Made by a program: the position numbers and the translations under genes
Shown: piece by piece, positions 14,641 to 24,342 of the stretch
Layout of the letters: each line of letters begins with the position of its first letter
Numbering within the stretch: the first letter of the stretch is position 1
From: JAGMES01 sp023128035
Lineage (GTDB): Bacteria > Bacillota > Halanaerobiia > DY22613
Assembly: GCA_030627905.1 (NCBI GenBank)
Contig: DAOVRZ010000044.1
Coordinates: 1 to 40,725, forward strand
Direction of reading: 5' to 3'
DNA: 40,725 nt
The notes under the pieces: generated by a model
What the model was told of the DNA's origin: nothing
Database searches by the model: none
What the model saw: the letters and a program-made list of their open reading frames with translations, nothing else

Positions 14641-15958
14641 TGCGATCACCACATTTTTTTAAATAGTCTTGAATCTGTTTTTCATAGCCATTTCCAGTTG
14701 GCTCATAAAACTTTTTCCCTTGTATATTAGGCGGTAAATAAACCTGACTAACATAACTTCCTTGATAATCATGAGGATATTTATATCCTTTGCCGTGTCC
14801 TAACTTACTGGCTCCTTTATAACTACTATCCCGCAAATGTGTAGGAACTGAGCCTACCTCTTCTTTTTTAACAATTTCCATTGCTGAATTAATACCTACA
14901 TAAGCCGCATTGCTTTTTGGAGCTGTTGCAATAAACAAAGCAGCCTCAGCAAGAGGGATTCTAGCTTCAGGCATTCCTACAAATTCTACAGCATAAGCAG
15001 CAGCTTGAGCTACAATTAAAGCATGAGGATTAGCAAGACCGACATCCTCAGCGGCATGAATTAAAATACGTCTTGCAATAAACTTTGGATCTTCTCCTGC
15101 ATAAAGCATCTTTGCTAGCCAATATAATGTAGCATCTGGATCAGATCCTCGCATACTCTTTATAAAAGCAGAAATTGTATCATAGTGATTATCTCCATTT
15201 TTATCATAGTTCAAAGCTCGCCTTTGAATCGATTCTTCGGCAACTTCAAGATCAATATGAATAATACCTTCTTTATCCTCTAAAGTCGTCAGCACAGCTA
15301 ATTCAAAAGCGTTTAAAGCGTTTCTGGCATCACCATTTGAAATATTTGCAAGATGATCTAAAGCATCCTTATCTAACCTAACTTTATATTTACCCAACCC
15401 ACGCTCCTGATCTTCTAATGCTCTCAATAAGACAGTTTTCACTTCTTCTTGAGTCAAAGAATTTAATTTAAAAATGCGAGAACGAGATACAAGAGGTGAG
15501 TTCACCTCAAAATAGGGATTTTCTGTAGTCGCACCAATAAGAATCACTGTTCCATCTTCTACAGCAGGAAGCAATGCGTCTTGTTGAGATTTATTAAAAC
15601 GATGAATCTCATCTACGAACAAAATTGTTCTTTTTTGAAACATCCCTACTCTTTCTCTGGCCCTTTCTAAAACAGCTCTAATATCTTTTACTCCAGAGGT
15701 AACAGCATTTAGCATTTCAAACTCTGAGTGAGTTGTATTAGCAATAATCTGGGCCAGCGTAGTCTTCCCCGTCCCAGGTGGTCCATAAAAAATAAATGAA
15801 GTAAGCCGGTCCGCCTGAATAGCACGGCGTAACAAACGCCCCTCGCCTACAATCTCTTCTTGCCCAATAAATTCATCCAAAGTTCTAGGACGCATCCGGC
15901 TTGCCAATGGAGCATCTTTTTCTAGACTTTCTTTAGCAGTATAACTGAATAAATCCAT
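14633..15958 (-). CDS. rarA: Replication-associated recombination protein A (AAA+ ATPase)
   Basis: 441 residues, normal length for RarA/MgsA. Walker A is GPPGTGKTTLA (~60-70) and Walker B is ILFVDEIHRFNKSQQDALLP (~112-131); the sensor TENP and the SRSRIF arginine-finger region follow. The C-terminal clamp-loader-like and tetramerisation parts end with YKYPHDYQGSYVSQVYLP. RarA works at stalled replication forks with SSB and RecA. Here it is the first gene of a two-gene unit with yigZ. In Bacillota it commonly sits between aspS/6S RNA and the cymR/iscR operon, as here. Confidence 0.96.
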   Translation of the reverse strand: MDLFSYTAKESLEKDAPLASRMRPRTLDEFIGQEEIVGEGRLLRRAIQADRLTSFIFYGPPGTGKTTLAQIIANTTHSEFEMLNAVTSGVKDIRAVLERARERVGMFQKRTILFVDEIHRFNKSQQDALLPAVEDGTVILIGATTENPYFEVNSPLVSRSRIFKLNSLTQEEVKTVLLRALEDQERGLGKYKVRLDKDALDHLANISNGDARNALNAFELAVLTTLEDKEGIIHIDLEVAEESIQRRALNYDKNGDNHYDTISAFIKSMRGSDPDATLYWLAKMLYAGEDPKFIARRILIHAAEDVGLANPHALIVAQAAAYAVEFVGMPEARIPLAEAALFIATAPKSNAAYVGINSAMEIVKKEEVGSVPTHLRDSSYKGASKLGHGKGYKYPHDYQGSYVSQVYLPPNIQGKKFYEPTGNGYEKQIQDYLKKCGDRNE

Positions 15959-16056
15959 AACGAATCACCCTGATTCTTTTGATTTTCTCTATTTTTTACA
16001 CAAACAATTCACCACTTCAATAATACCAGAAAAAGAGACTCCATGTCAAAACATTA

Positions 16057-17129
16057 TCAACTATTTTTTAGCTTTGATAATCTTTTTTTGACCAAAGAAA
16101 TAATCAATAATAACGCAGGGATAATAACATGAAATGGAATAGCAAAATATAACCAAATATCTGAACTCCATGCTAAAAATTCCAACAAACTCTCAAAATC
16201 CCAGATTGCTAATGCAGCAATTAAAATAATGAATGGTTTAATAAAAATATTATAATCATCAAGATTGAATAATTGAGCAATTCCCAACAAAGCTGCAAAT
16301 ATAAATATATAGTCTTTTACCATAGTTCCAATTAGCAAAATAACTGGAAGGAACGGTTCTAAACTTAATTGGGAAATCATTTTCGCAGTTATCATTGATG
16401 GATAAAGATTGTGTAGTACCATATCTGGCCCTAAAACTAACAAATCTCTTAGGGCCATACTTAACATTATTAAACCTACAATCAAAGTAGAGAGAAATGA
16501 CGTTTTAAAAATCTTGTTCTTTTTGTTTAGATAAGGGAATATCATTAAAAATACTACTGCTTGCCCAAAAGGCCAGGTAAACTGATACTGAGCCACTTTT
16601 AAGAGTGGCTTTATTCCATGTTCTAAAACTGGTAAAAAATTGTTATAATCATACTTACTTATTGCAACTAGATTTGTTAAAAACACAATCAAAAAAACAA
16701 AAGGTACGAATATCTCACATACTCTAGCTGAAGTTTCGATTCCACTTCTCAACATATAAGTAATAAGCAATACAAAAGCAAAAATTATAAAAAATAAAGG
16801 AGTATCGTGATAAATAGTAACTATCATAAATTCACTAAAATTTCTTAATATGGACGACGCATCATCAATAAAATATAGAATATATAGAATCGCTAATAAA
16901 TTCCCTAAGTATTTACCAAAATTATCTCTCAACATATCAATGAGCGTCTTCGATGGATTTAATATCGCAAGAGAGGTATAATTATAAATCCACCAACCCA
17001 CCCAATTAAAAAAGCAATCCAGGCATCCTGTTGAGCCCTAGTTACCACTGTAATAAATGCTGACGTACCAAACATGAAACCCATCATTAACATAGCTAAT
17101 TGAAAACTAGAAATTTTAGTATCATTCAT
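16057..17129 (-). pseudogene. Spore germination permease GerAB, frameshifted (copy 1)
   Basis: The first ~55 residues from the ATG at 17129 (MNDTKISSFQLAMLMMGFMF, then QQDAWIAFLIGWVGGFI) are the GerAB N-terminus, with AAGGAG 7 bases before the start. The frame then runs into a stop at 16959. The rest of the protein, from YNYTSLAILNPSKTLIDML on, continues in another frame to 16057 with about eight membrane helices and a normal C-terminus. Comparison with copy 2, which keeps GGFILLGIYLYLAIINPS, shows that a short deletion with a frameshift near 16985 split this copy. GerAB is the amino-acid-transporter-like channel subunit of the germinant receptor. This copy is nearly whole, so a recent loss is likely. 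Confidence 0.85.
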
Positions 17130-17248
17130 AAAATTCTCCTTTAATTGCTTTGTAATCGTTCTTAACCTCATTTATAAAACAGACTTATTTAACTAAAAGT
17201 TTTTTGCGGTAGGCATCTTGAGCAACAAAAAATGAGCTATTTATAAAA

Positions 17249-18081
17249 TTAGCTTTTTCTTTGTTTAACCAATGAAAAAATCAATAATAGAACAGGTATA
17301 ATAATCTGAAAAGGAATCGTATAATAAGGAAATATTTAACTTATCCAATTTTGCATTTCAAATACGTTATCAAAGACCCAGATAGATAATCCAACTATTA
17401 TTGTACTTATTGGAAGAATAAATAGTTTATAGTCATCAAGATTAAAAATCTGAATCAATCCAACTACTGCTCCATACATGAAAACACTAATTTTCACTAC
17501 ACCAGCAATCAACAAATCTACAGCAACAAAAGGATCTATATCAATAACTGGAAATAATTTTGTAGATAAGAATGATGGATAAACACCTCTCAATAGCAGA
17601 TCTGACCCTAGAACGAAAATATTTCTTAAAGTTATCATGAATAATAATCCTCCTGCAATTAAAAACGAAAGATAAGATATTTTAACAATATTTTTTTTAT
17701 TATTTACATTAGGGAATATCATTAAAAATACAATTACTTCTCCAAAGGAAAAAGAAACTATTCCAAAAGCTGCATTTAAAACAGGTAAGATACCCCGTTC
17801 CAAAACTGGAAAAAGATTATTTAAATCATATACACCTATTAGGCTTCCTAAATAAGTACCAAAATATTTTTTCAAAATATCCACGAGAGTTTGAGATGGA
17901 TTTATGATTGCTAGATATAAATATATACCAAGTAAAATAAATCCACCTACCCAACCAATTAGAAACGCTAACCATGCATCCTGACAGCGGCATAGGAACT
18001 ATTCAAAATAGCTGAACTTCCTAAAAGAAACCCTATATATAATATAGATAATTGGAAACCTGAGATTTTCTCATCTTTCAC
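17249..18081 (-). pseudogene. Spore germination permease GerAB, heavily decayed (copy 2)
   Basis: It starts with GTG at 18081 (KDEKISGFQLSILYIGFLLG) with AGGTG upstream. A one-base shift near 17988 is followed by QDAWLAFLIGWVGGFILLGI in the next frame. After GTYLGSLIGVY some 110 residues (three or more membrane helices) are missing, and the protein resumes at DLNNLFPVLERGILPVL. A stop at 17336-17338 after NWIS interrupts the final helix, which is still readable to 17249 (PFQIIIPVLLLIFSLVKQRK). A frameshift, a large deletion and a nonsense codon make this an older pseudogene than copy 1. Confidence 0.88.
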
Positions 18082-18148
18082 AATTTTTCACCTCGTAGTA
18101 TTTTAATATAATTACTATTAATATTCTCTATTATTATACTAGTCATAC

Positions 18149-18177
18149 AAAAATAAAACACCATTTACATGGTGTTA
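18149..18177 (-). terminator. Rho-independent terminator of fthC
   Basis: AACACCAT-GTAA-ATGGTGTT followed by TTATTTTT on the minus strand, immediately after the fthC stop at 18180. Confidence 0.85.
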
Positions 18178-18179
18178 GG

Positions 18180-18785
18180 TTATCTTCTTCCAAATAGTTT
18201 TTTGCGATTCTCTCTACAGTTAATTAAACGCTTTTCAGTGGCAATAAAATCAACAGGAATATCATGCTCTTCATAAGGGAGAGGTTCATTATAAATCTGT
18301 AAATCAAAAGCAATCGCAATCAGAGAAGGTTTAGACGCCAACTCTCCCAAAAAGCGATCATAATATCCTCCACCATAACCAATCCGATATCCATATAAAT
18401 CAAAAACTAGTCCAGGCATTAGAACAAAATCGATTTCAGGAGCTTGAACAGGTCGCATAAACTCTTTTTTAGGCTCTAAAATTCCATATGCACCTGGAGA
18501 TAATTCTCTCTCACAATCCCGCATTTCTGAAAAAGTTAAACAACCCCTAGAAGGGTCTGAAATAGGTAAAACAACCCTTTTATTTAATGCCAATCCATCC
18601 TGGATCAAGGGAATAGTATCCACTTCACTCCTAAAGGAAACAAAATATAAAATCGTCCTTGCCTCTTGATAAATACTAAGTTCTGTTATTCTTCGCTGAA
18701 TCATCTCAGAATACTGTTTTCTCTCTTTTAAAGATAATTGATCACGTAATCTGCTAATCTCTTTTCTCATTATCTTTTTATCCAT
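18180..18785 (-). CDS. 5-formyltetrahydrofolate cyclo-ligase
   Basis: 201 residues, the full length of the MTHFS family (fthC/ygfA/yqgN). The N-terminal basic helix is KKIMRKEISRLRDQLS. The ATP and folate sites are recognisable in LYFVSFRSEVDT (~46-57), LVFDLYGYRIGYGGGYYDRF (~126-145) and the C-terminal HDIPVDFIATEKRLI. It converts 5-formyl-THF to 5,10-methenyl-THF using ATP. It is the only intact gene inside the decayed ger locus and has its own terminator. The start at 18785 has GGGAG 14 bases upstream, slightly far; Met6 is an alternative. Confidence 0.93.
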   Translation of the reverse strand: MDKKIMRKEISRLRDQLSLKERKQYSEMIQRRITELSIYQEARTILYFVSFRSEVDTIPLIQDGLALNKRVVLPISDPSRGCLTFSEMRDCERELSPGAYGILEPKKEFMRPVQAPEIDFVLMPGLVFDLYGYRIGYGGGYYDRFLGELASKPSLIAIAFDLQIYNEPLPYEEHDIPVDFIATEKRLINCRENRKKLFGRR

Positions 18786-18937
18786 TTTTAAAACAACTCC
18801 CTAAATTTTTTTCACTTTAATAATAACAGAAATGGGAGTTTAGGTCAAAATCTTCATCAAAGATAATTGAAAGCTTCCAATTTTTATCTCTTTCACTCTC
18901 CTCACCTCATTCACTTAATGCCTGGTATTTTATATTT

Positions 18938-19729
18938 TTAATATGGTGTTGTCGGTTTTTTTATCATACCTGACCTTCTAATACTAGATTCTACTTTAAT
19001 CTCAACAGGAGTTTCACTAAAAACAGCATTCCAGTCTTCTTTGACCTCTTTCCAATAATTTGGATATTTTCTATGTACTATCTCCCCAAAACCAAAAATA
19101 TCAGCGTTATATTTCTTTTTAGCCAGTTCTATAACATGCCGCACTTCTTTCTCGATAACTATTTTTGTTTCTTCTTCTAATATTTTAATCATCTCTTCTA
19201 TGGTCAAATCTCCCACACCTTGTTGGGATCCGATATTTCCCTCTTCATTTATCTCTATTGAAAAAATTAATTTTTCATTTTTTAATTGTGCATCCATTTT
19301 TGCATTTGACTGGGTCACCTCAATAGCTACTTTTTTATCTTTATCTAACGGATTAGCGACATTGATAATTGTACTTTTAACTTCACCTAATACAAATAAT
19401 AATCCTCTAGTCTCCATACAGTCCAACCATCCAGCCAATTTATCTTTTTTAATAATAGCCCCACCTTCTACTAATAAATCTTTTATTAAAAAATTATCTT
19501 TGTCATGATCCCTTTGGCTTACCACGCCAATTACTGGAGACCGTCCCTGACTACCCATCTGTTTTAACAGATCAAACAATAATATTTTACTCATTTTAGC
19601 TAAAGCTACATAGTTTTTGAGTATATCTACTAAATGCATAACAGGAAGACTATCTAAATCACTTCCTGCTTCTAAAACCTTCTTTGCTGTCATTCCTTTT
19701 GCAATAACAACATCTGACTGTAAGCTCAA
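18938..19729 (-). pseudogene. Germination lipoprotein GerAC, N-terminus deleted
   Basis: The 263-residue open frame is the C-terminal two thirds of GerAC (Ger(x)C family, usually ~380-400 residues). It has the SDVVIAKGMTAKKVLEAG block, VEGGAIIKKDKLAGWLD, and the C-terminal domain ending IFGFGEIVHRKYPNYWKEVK. The signal peptide, lipobox and first ~110 residues are missing. The reading frame runs backward without a start into the truncated end of gerAA, so a single deletion joined the two genes. A TTG at 19729 is the only available start, and without the lipid anchor the product should not function. In spore formers GerAC is the outer-leaflet lipoprotein of the receptor. Confidence 0.85.
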
Positions 19730-19742
19730 TTCATGATCTCTC

Positions 19743-20762
19743 TCAAAAAAATCTAATGTTCCCTGCTACATAGATTGCAGGTAATGTACTAGAAATAATT
19801 AAAGCCAAAATTCTAACAAGCCTAATAAAAGATGCAAAAACCGCTCTAGAATAGTAGTCTTCACTTGCTTGAATTGTTTCTATCAACAAATAAGGGACTA
19901 TGAGTACAAAGGGGGTTCCATCACAAAAGATCGCTACTCTACCTTCTAATAATTTAGCTGCAACAATATCTGGTTTCTCACTATTCCCTACAGTTGGAAA
20001 AATCGACAATGGAGCATCTTCAATCAACTCTTCAATATATCCTGTTTCTAAGATAGCATCTATATCTATTTTACTCAATCTTCTTTTAACTGTTTTTACG
20101 AGATCTTCATTTACTAATCCTTTGATATAACTAATGCAAATATCTGTGTTTGTCTGCCTGCCTAACTTCATCATTTCAAGTTTTAGATTGGGATTTTTAA
20201 TCTTTCGACGTAATAGCGACGTATTTGTCCGTAAAGTTTCACAAGGCCCGCGAACTACAGCCTCTGTATCTGGCTCTTCAACACCTCTTTGTTCCCAACC
20301 TCGCATTCCTGCTGTAAATGCTATACTCTTTCCATCAATGTAGATTACCGTATCACCTGAAAGGATATTATCAATTGTCTGGCCAAAATCTTTCAACTCC
20401 TTTAAATCATTAACACTTAAAAGGTTTTCCTTCAAGAGATCGATTATAGTACTTTTATTTATATCTTTTTTTAAAATTGTTTGCCTTGAATCGATCATCA
20501 ATGGTCTTAATATACCATCATTTACCATTATTTTATCAACAAAACCCTCCATGAAGGCAATTAAAATTTTAATTTCTACTTCATTTCCTATTGATATTTC
20601 GCGTACAATAAAATCACTACAATCTGAAAAGATTTCTTCTAATTCTTTTTTAATCAATTTAATTGAATTTGGTACGTTTTTTACCTTCATTGAATACTTC
20701 ATGCCATTATTTTCAGGGTTTCGCATTAAACATCTAAATATTTTAGAAATTATTTTAAACAT
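19743..20762 (-). pseudogene. Germinant receptor subunit GerAA, C-terminus deleted
   Basis: 339 residues from an ATG at 20762 with AGGTGATG upstream. The N-terminal soluble domain is intact, with GDTVIYIDGKSIAFTAGMRG, the signature EEPDTEAVVRGP and LRTNTSLLRRKIKNPNLK (~165-200). The membrane part begins (VAIFCDGTPFVLIVPYLLIE) but stops at STLPAIYVAGNIRFF, where family members (about 480-520 residues) go on through four or more helices. The break coincides with the start of the N-terminally truncated gerAC 13 bases on. The receptor cannot be functional from this locus. Confidence 0.87.
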
Positions 20763-20849
20763 AGCATCACCTATTCCATCTCTTTTGAAATTCTTATCTT
20801 ATTTTGTTCTTATAAAATACTAAATATTCTTCAATGTTATAAAAATAAA

Positions 20850-20875
20850 AAAACACCATATTAAATGGTGTTTTT
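20850..20875 (-). terminator. Terminator of the 6S RNA gene
   Basis: AACACCAT-TTAAT-ATGGTGTT with seven Ts after it on the minus strand. It lies directly beyond the closing stem of the 6S RNA. Confidence 0.8.
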
Positions 20876-20876
20876 C

Positions 20877-21083
20877 CTATCCGCTATGCCGTGTGGAATG
20901 ATATTTTTGATCCCTGTCACCAGGGGGGCACCCTCTCAATTGGGTTGTAGGTCCTCTCAATAGTGGGAGGCTTCTACGCTGCAGTTGAAGTCCAGGATCC
21001 CATTTCGTAAGTGTTGGTCAAAAATATTTTCTCCATCACGAGCACAGCAGAATATTTTTTCAATTGTTCTTAACTCAACCTCG
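20877..21083 (-). ncRNA. ssrS: 6S RNA
   Basis: A gene-free stretch right after aspS with its own promoter and terminator. The ends form one long interrupted stem: GCTGTGC pairs with GCATAGC, CGTG with CACG, and ATATTTTTGA with TCAAAAATAT. Then come a large open central region and a G/C-rich distal arm. This rod with a central bubble is the shape of 6S RNA, which mimics an open promoter and binds the housekeeping RNA polymerase. In Bacillota the 6S gene commonly lies between aspS and rarA, which agrees. The exact 5' end is estimated from the promoter. Confidence 0.75.
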
Positions 21084-21090
21084 TAGCTTC

Positions 21091-21119
21091 ATAATAACAT
21101 AAAGCTAATGCACTTTCAA
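21091..21119 (-). promoter_or_regulatory. Sigma-A promoter of 6S RNA
   Basis: TTGAAA (21114-21119), a 17-base spacer and TATTAT (21091-21096), placing transcription start near 21083. Confidence 0.7.
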
Positions 21120-21162
21120 GTAACAATATTTACATCTTAAAATTTATAGTTATATTAAAAAC

Positions 21163-22929
21163 CTATCTATCAATCTTGATATGCAATTCTTTCAACTGTT
21201 CCTCTGCTACATCAGATGGAGCATTGGTCATGAGACATGTAGCACTGGCTGTTTTAGGAAAGGCAATTACATCACGGATGGTTTCACTACCAGACAATAG
21301 CATTATCATCCTATCCAATCCAAAAGCTATTCCTCCATGAGGTGGTGTACCATATTGGAAAGCTTCTAACAAGAAGCCAAATTTATCATTAATCTCTTCT
21401 TCACTAAGACTTAACATCTCAAAGGCTTTCTTCTGGAGATCACTATTATGAATCCTAATACTTCCACCACCTAATTCCACGCCATTCAAGACTAAATCAT
21501 ATGCTTCTGCTCGAACTTTGGCAGGTTCAGTATCCAGTAAACACAAATCTTCTTCCATTGGATGTGTAAAAGGATGATGTAAAGAAACAAAACGTTCAGC
21601 CTCTTCATCATATTCCATCAATGGAAACTCAGTGATCCAGATAAATTTGAACACGTCTTCTGGGATAAGTCCTATTTCTTTACCAAGTTTGAGACGTAAA
21701 GCTCCAAGAGATGCTGCTACTACTTTAGGAGAATCCGCTACAAAGAGGAGAAGATCACCTGTTTTACCATCCATCTTCTCTATTAGTTTATTCAATTGAT
21801 CTTCAGTAAAGAACTTAGCAATCGGAGATTTGACTCCTCCTTCTTTTAAGGCAATCCAGGCTAAACCTTTTGCTCCATAAATAGATACATATTCAGTTAA
21901 TTGATCAATCTGCTTTCTTGAATAGTTAGCGCAACCTTCAGCCCGAATTCCTTTCACCTGTCCACCATTTTTCAAAGTCGTAGCAAAGACTTTAAAGTCC
22001 ACGTCTTTTACTACATCTGCTACATCTGTTAAAAGCATCTCAAAGCGGATATCAGGCTTATCAGAACCATAATGGTTCATAGCATCAGCGTAGGTCATCC
22101 GTGGAAAGGAATGAGGAGTAGAAAAACCTAAGTTCTCAAAAACTTCAATGACCATCTCTTCCATCATTTCAAGAATATCCTCCATGGTTACAAAAGACAT
22201 CTCGATATCAATCTGGGTAAACTCTGGTTGCCGATCTGCTCTCAAATCCTCATCTCTAAAGCACCGAACAATCTGAAAATATTTTTCCATACCTGAAGCC
22301 ATCAGAATCTGCTTAAAGATTTGTGGAGATTGTGGCAATGCAAAGAAACGACCCGGATTCACTCTACTTGCCACTAAATAATCTCTAGCCCCTTCTGGGG
22401 TACTTCTTGTAAGCATTGGAGTTTCTATTTCTAAAAAGCCTTTTTTATCTAAATACTTACGCACCAGCATAGTAACCTTGTGACGTAAAATTAAATTTTT
22501 CTGCATAACTGGTCTTCTCAAATCAAGGTAACGATATTTCAAACGTACATCTTCAGAGACATTCAAATCATCCTGAATATAAATAGCGGGCGTTTTAGCT
22601 TCATCAAGAATTCTAATCGTTTTTGCCTGAATCTCAATTTCACCAGTTGGTAGGTTTTGATTAGCTTGTAAACGCTCTTTAACCTGACCTTCTATAGCTA
22701 CAACATATTCACTCCGCAATTTTTCAGATTTCGCAAATAACTCTTGATCTTCTGGATCGAAAATAACTTGTACTAAACCAGAACGATCTCTCATATCTAC
22801 AAAGATGAGCCCACCTAAATCACGACGACGTTGAACCCATCCCATTAAAGTTACATTCTTCCCTACATGTTCAATGCGTAATTCACCACAATGATATGTT
22901 CGCTTAAAACCTTTAATATTTTCTCCCAT
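21163..22929 (-). CDS. aspS: Aspartyl-tRNA synthetase
   Basis: 588 residues, bacterial type. The N-terminal OB-fold anticodon domain begins CGELRIEHVGKNVTLMGWVQ. Class II motif 2 is FRDEDLRADRQPEFTQ (~219-234) and motif 3 is GIAFGLDRMIMLL (~530). The GAD insertion domain sits between them (~290-420). The Leu in RRRDLGG, at a position where many non-discriminating enzymes have His, would suit a discriminating enzyme; this is only a hint. It lies 13 bases after hisS, with AGGAGG before the ATG at 22929, and forms the usual hisS-aspS pair. No T-box leader is visible upstream of the pair. Confidence 0.97.
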   Translation of the reverse strand: MGENIKGFKRTYHCGELRIEHVGKNVTLMGWVQRRRDLGGLIFVDMRDRSGLVQVIFDPEDQELFAKSEKLRSEYVVAIEGQVKERLQANQNLPTGEIEIQAKTIRILDEAKTPAIYIQDDLNVSEDVRLKYRYLDLRRPVMQKNLILRHKVTMLVRKYLDKKGFLEIETPMLTRSTPEGARDYLVASRVNPGRFFALPQSPQIFKQILMASGMEKYFQIVRCFRDEDLRADRQPEFTQIDIEMSFVTMEDILEMMEEMVIEVFENLGFSTPHSFPRMTYADAMNHYGSDKPDIRFEMLLTDVADVVKDVDFKVFATTLKNGGQVKGIRAEGCANYSRKQIDQLTEYVSIYGAKGLAWIALKEGGVKSPIAKFFTEDQLNKLIEKMDGKTGDLLLFVADSPKVVAASLGALRLKLGKEIGLIPEDVFKFIWITEFPLMEYDEEAERFVSLHHPFTHPMEEDLCLLDTEPAKVRAEAYDLVLNGVELGGGSIRIHNSDLQKKAFEMLSLSEEEINDKFGFLLEAFQYGTPPHGGIAFGLDRMIMLLSGSETIRDVIAFPKTASATCLMTNAPSDVAEEQLKELHIKIDR

Positions 22930-22942
22930 TCCATGGCCTCCT

Positions 22943-24205
22943 TTACTTTATCCGTTCACTCATCTCTTCAACCAGATTGCTCAACTGAATCTCAATCTGT
23001 TCACCAGAAATCATATCTTTAATTGTCGCCATATCTTTCTCAAGCTCATCGTCTCCTAAGATGATGCTATAGTTAGCGTTCAATCTATCAGCCATCTTCA
23101 TCTGACCTTTTACACTTCGACCTAAATAGTCCACGGCAACTTTAATTCCATCTTTACGGAGTTGATTCTGATATTTAAACGCAGCTTTCTCAGCTTCTTC
23201 ACCAATACAGGTGAAAAATAAATCAGTGTTATGTGAAAATGGTAAATCAACCTTTTGATCATCCATCATCAATATAAGACGCTCTATTCCCAAAGCAAAA
23301 CCTATTCCTGGGACATTCTTCCCACCAATTTCTTCACCAAGGCCATCATAGCGACCTCCAGCAAATATTGTATCCTGAGCACCTAAATTATTATATTTTA
23401 CCTCAAAAGCAGTCTTTGTATAATAATCCAAACCTCTTACTAATCGAGGATCAACAATATAAGAAATTCCAACTAAATCAAGATTAGACTTCACCTTTTC
23501 AAAATGGTCAGCACAAAAACCACAGAGGTGATCCAAAATAGAAGGAGCACCTTCCATATGTATCTTACAATTTGGATTTTTACAATCTAACATTCGCATA
23601 GGATTCCGCTCATAGCGACGTTGACAGTCTGAACAAAGTTGATCTAAGTTAGGCTTAAAAAATTTCTGAAGTTCATCTCTATAAACCTTACGACATTCAG
23701 GGCAACCTACACTATTTAGATATACTTTATAATCTTTCATTTTTAAAGAATCTAATAACTGTAAACCAAGGATTATCACTTCAGCATCCACAGCAGGATT
23801 ATCTGCGCCTAGTACCTCTACACCCAACTGATAAAATTGGCGAAAGCGACCAGCTTGAGGACGTTCATATCGAAACATTGGGCCAAAGTAAAAATATTTA
23901 GTTGGTTGAGGTAGACCATAAATTTTATGTTGAAGATAAGCTCTCATCACAGATGCTGTTCCTTCTGGTCTAAGAGTAATACTACGTCCACCTTTATCCT
24001 CAAAAGTATACATCTCTTTTTCTACAATATCAGTTGCTTCTCCAATTCCACGTTGAAAAAGGTCAGTGCTTTCAAAAATTGGTAAAATAATCTCTTCAAA
24101 GTTAAAACAATCAAAGATCTCTTCTGCCTTTCTTCGAAGATACTGCCACTTAAATGAATCTGGGGGTAAAATATCATTCACTCCTCGAGGAGCTTTAATA
24201 GTCAT
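22943..24205 (-). CDS. hisS: Histidyl-tRNA synthetase
   Basis: 420 residues, the class IIa dimeric enzyme. Signatures are RGVNDILPPDS, ITLRPEGTASVMRAYL, RYERPQAGRFRQFYQLG (motif 2), the histidine A loop LVRGLDYYTKTAFEV, GGRYDGL, and GIGFALGIERL (motif 3). A four-cysteine cluster region (CPECRKVY ... CSDCQRRY ... CKNPNC) forms the insertion typical of bacterial HisRS. The C-terminal anticodon-binding domain follows. AAGGAGG lies 8 bases before the ATG. It is first in a two-gene operon with aspS, after the terminator of the recJ-to-PrsA operon. Confidence 0.97.
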   Translation of the reverse strand: MTIKAPRGVNDILPPDSFKWQYLRRKAEEIFDCFNFEEIILPIFESTDLFQRGIGEATDIVEKEMYTFEDKGGRSITLRPEGTASVMRAYLQHKIYGLPQPTKYFYFGPMFRYERPQAGRFRQFYQLGVEVLGADNPAVDAEVIILGLQLLDSLKMKDYKVYLNSVGCPECRKVYRDELQKFFKPNLDQLCSDCQRRYERNPMRMLDCKNPNCKIHMEGAPSILDHLCGFCADHFEKVKSNLDLVGISYIVDPRLVRGLDYYTKTAFEVKYNNLGAQDTIFAGGRYDGLGEEIGGKNVPGIGFALGIERLILMMDDQKVDLPFSHNTDLFFTCIGEEAEKAAFKYQNQLRKDGIKVAVDYLGRSVKGQMKMADRLNANYSIILGDDELEKDMATIKDMISGEQIEIQLSNLVEEMSERIK

Positions 24206-24256
24206 ATATACAACCTCCTTTAATATTCTGTATCAGCTTTTTTTGCTTATATCATT

Positions 24257-24322
24257 AAAAAATAAAGGGTAACTGTTAATCAGGCTACAGGGGTTACCTG
24301 TAGCCTGGTTAATAATTTACCC
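24257..24322 (-). terminator. Terminator closing the recJ-to-PrsA operon
   Basis: Nested stems: CAGGCTACAGG with CCTGTAGCCTG inside, GGGTAA with TTACCC outside, then TTTATTTTTT on the minus strand, 20 bases past the PrsA-like stop. No T-box or leader peptide for hisS is seen in the 137-base gap. Confidence 0.8.
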
Positions 24323-24342
24323 ATTTATCATTTTAAACCAGA

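Noticed and set aside
16959..17129. Programmed frameshift in gerAB
   Set aside because: No slippery heptamer is seen at the break, several codons are lost compared with the neighbouring copy, and every other ger gene in the locus is also broken.
20877..21083. SRP RNA, tmRNA or RNase P RNA instead of 6S
   Set aside because: The conserved SRP tetraloop region, the tmRNA tRNA-like ends and the RNase P core motif GAGGAAAGTC are all absent, while the single long interrupted stem fits 6S.
24206..24342. T-box riboswitch in front of hisS-aspS
   Set aside because: These genes often have one, but the gap is only 137 bases, is filled by a terminator of the previous operon, and lacks the AGGGTGG-type T-box sequence.
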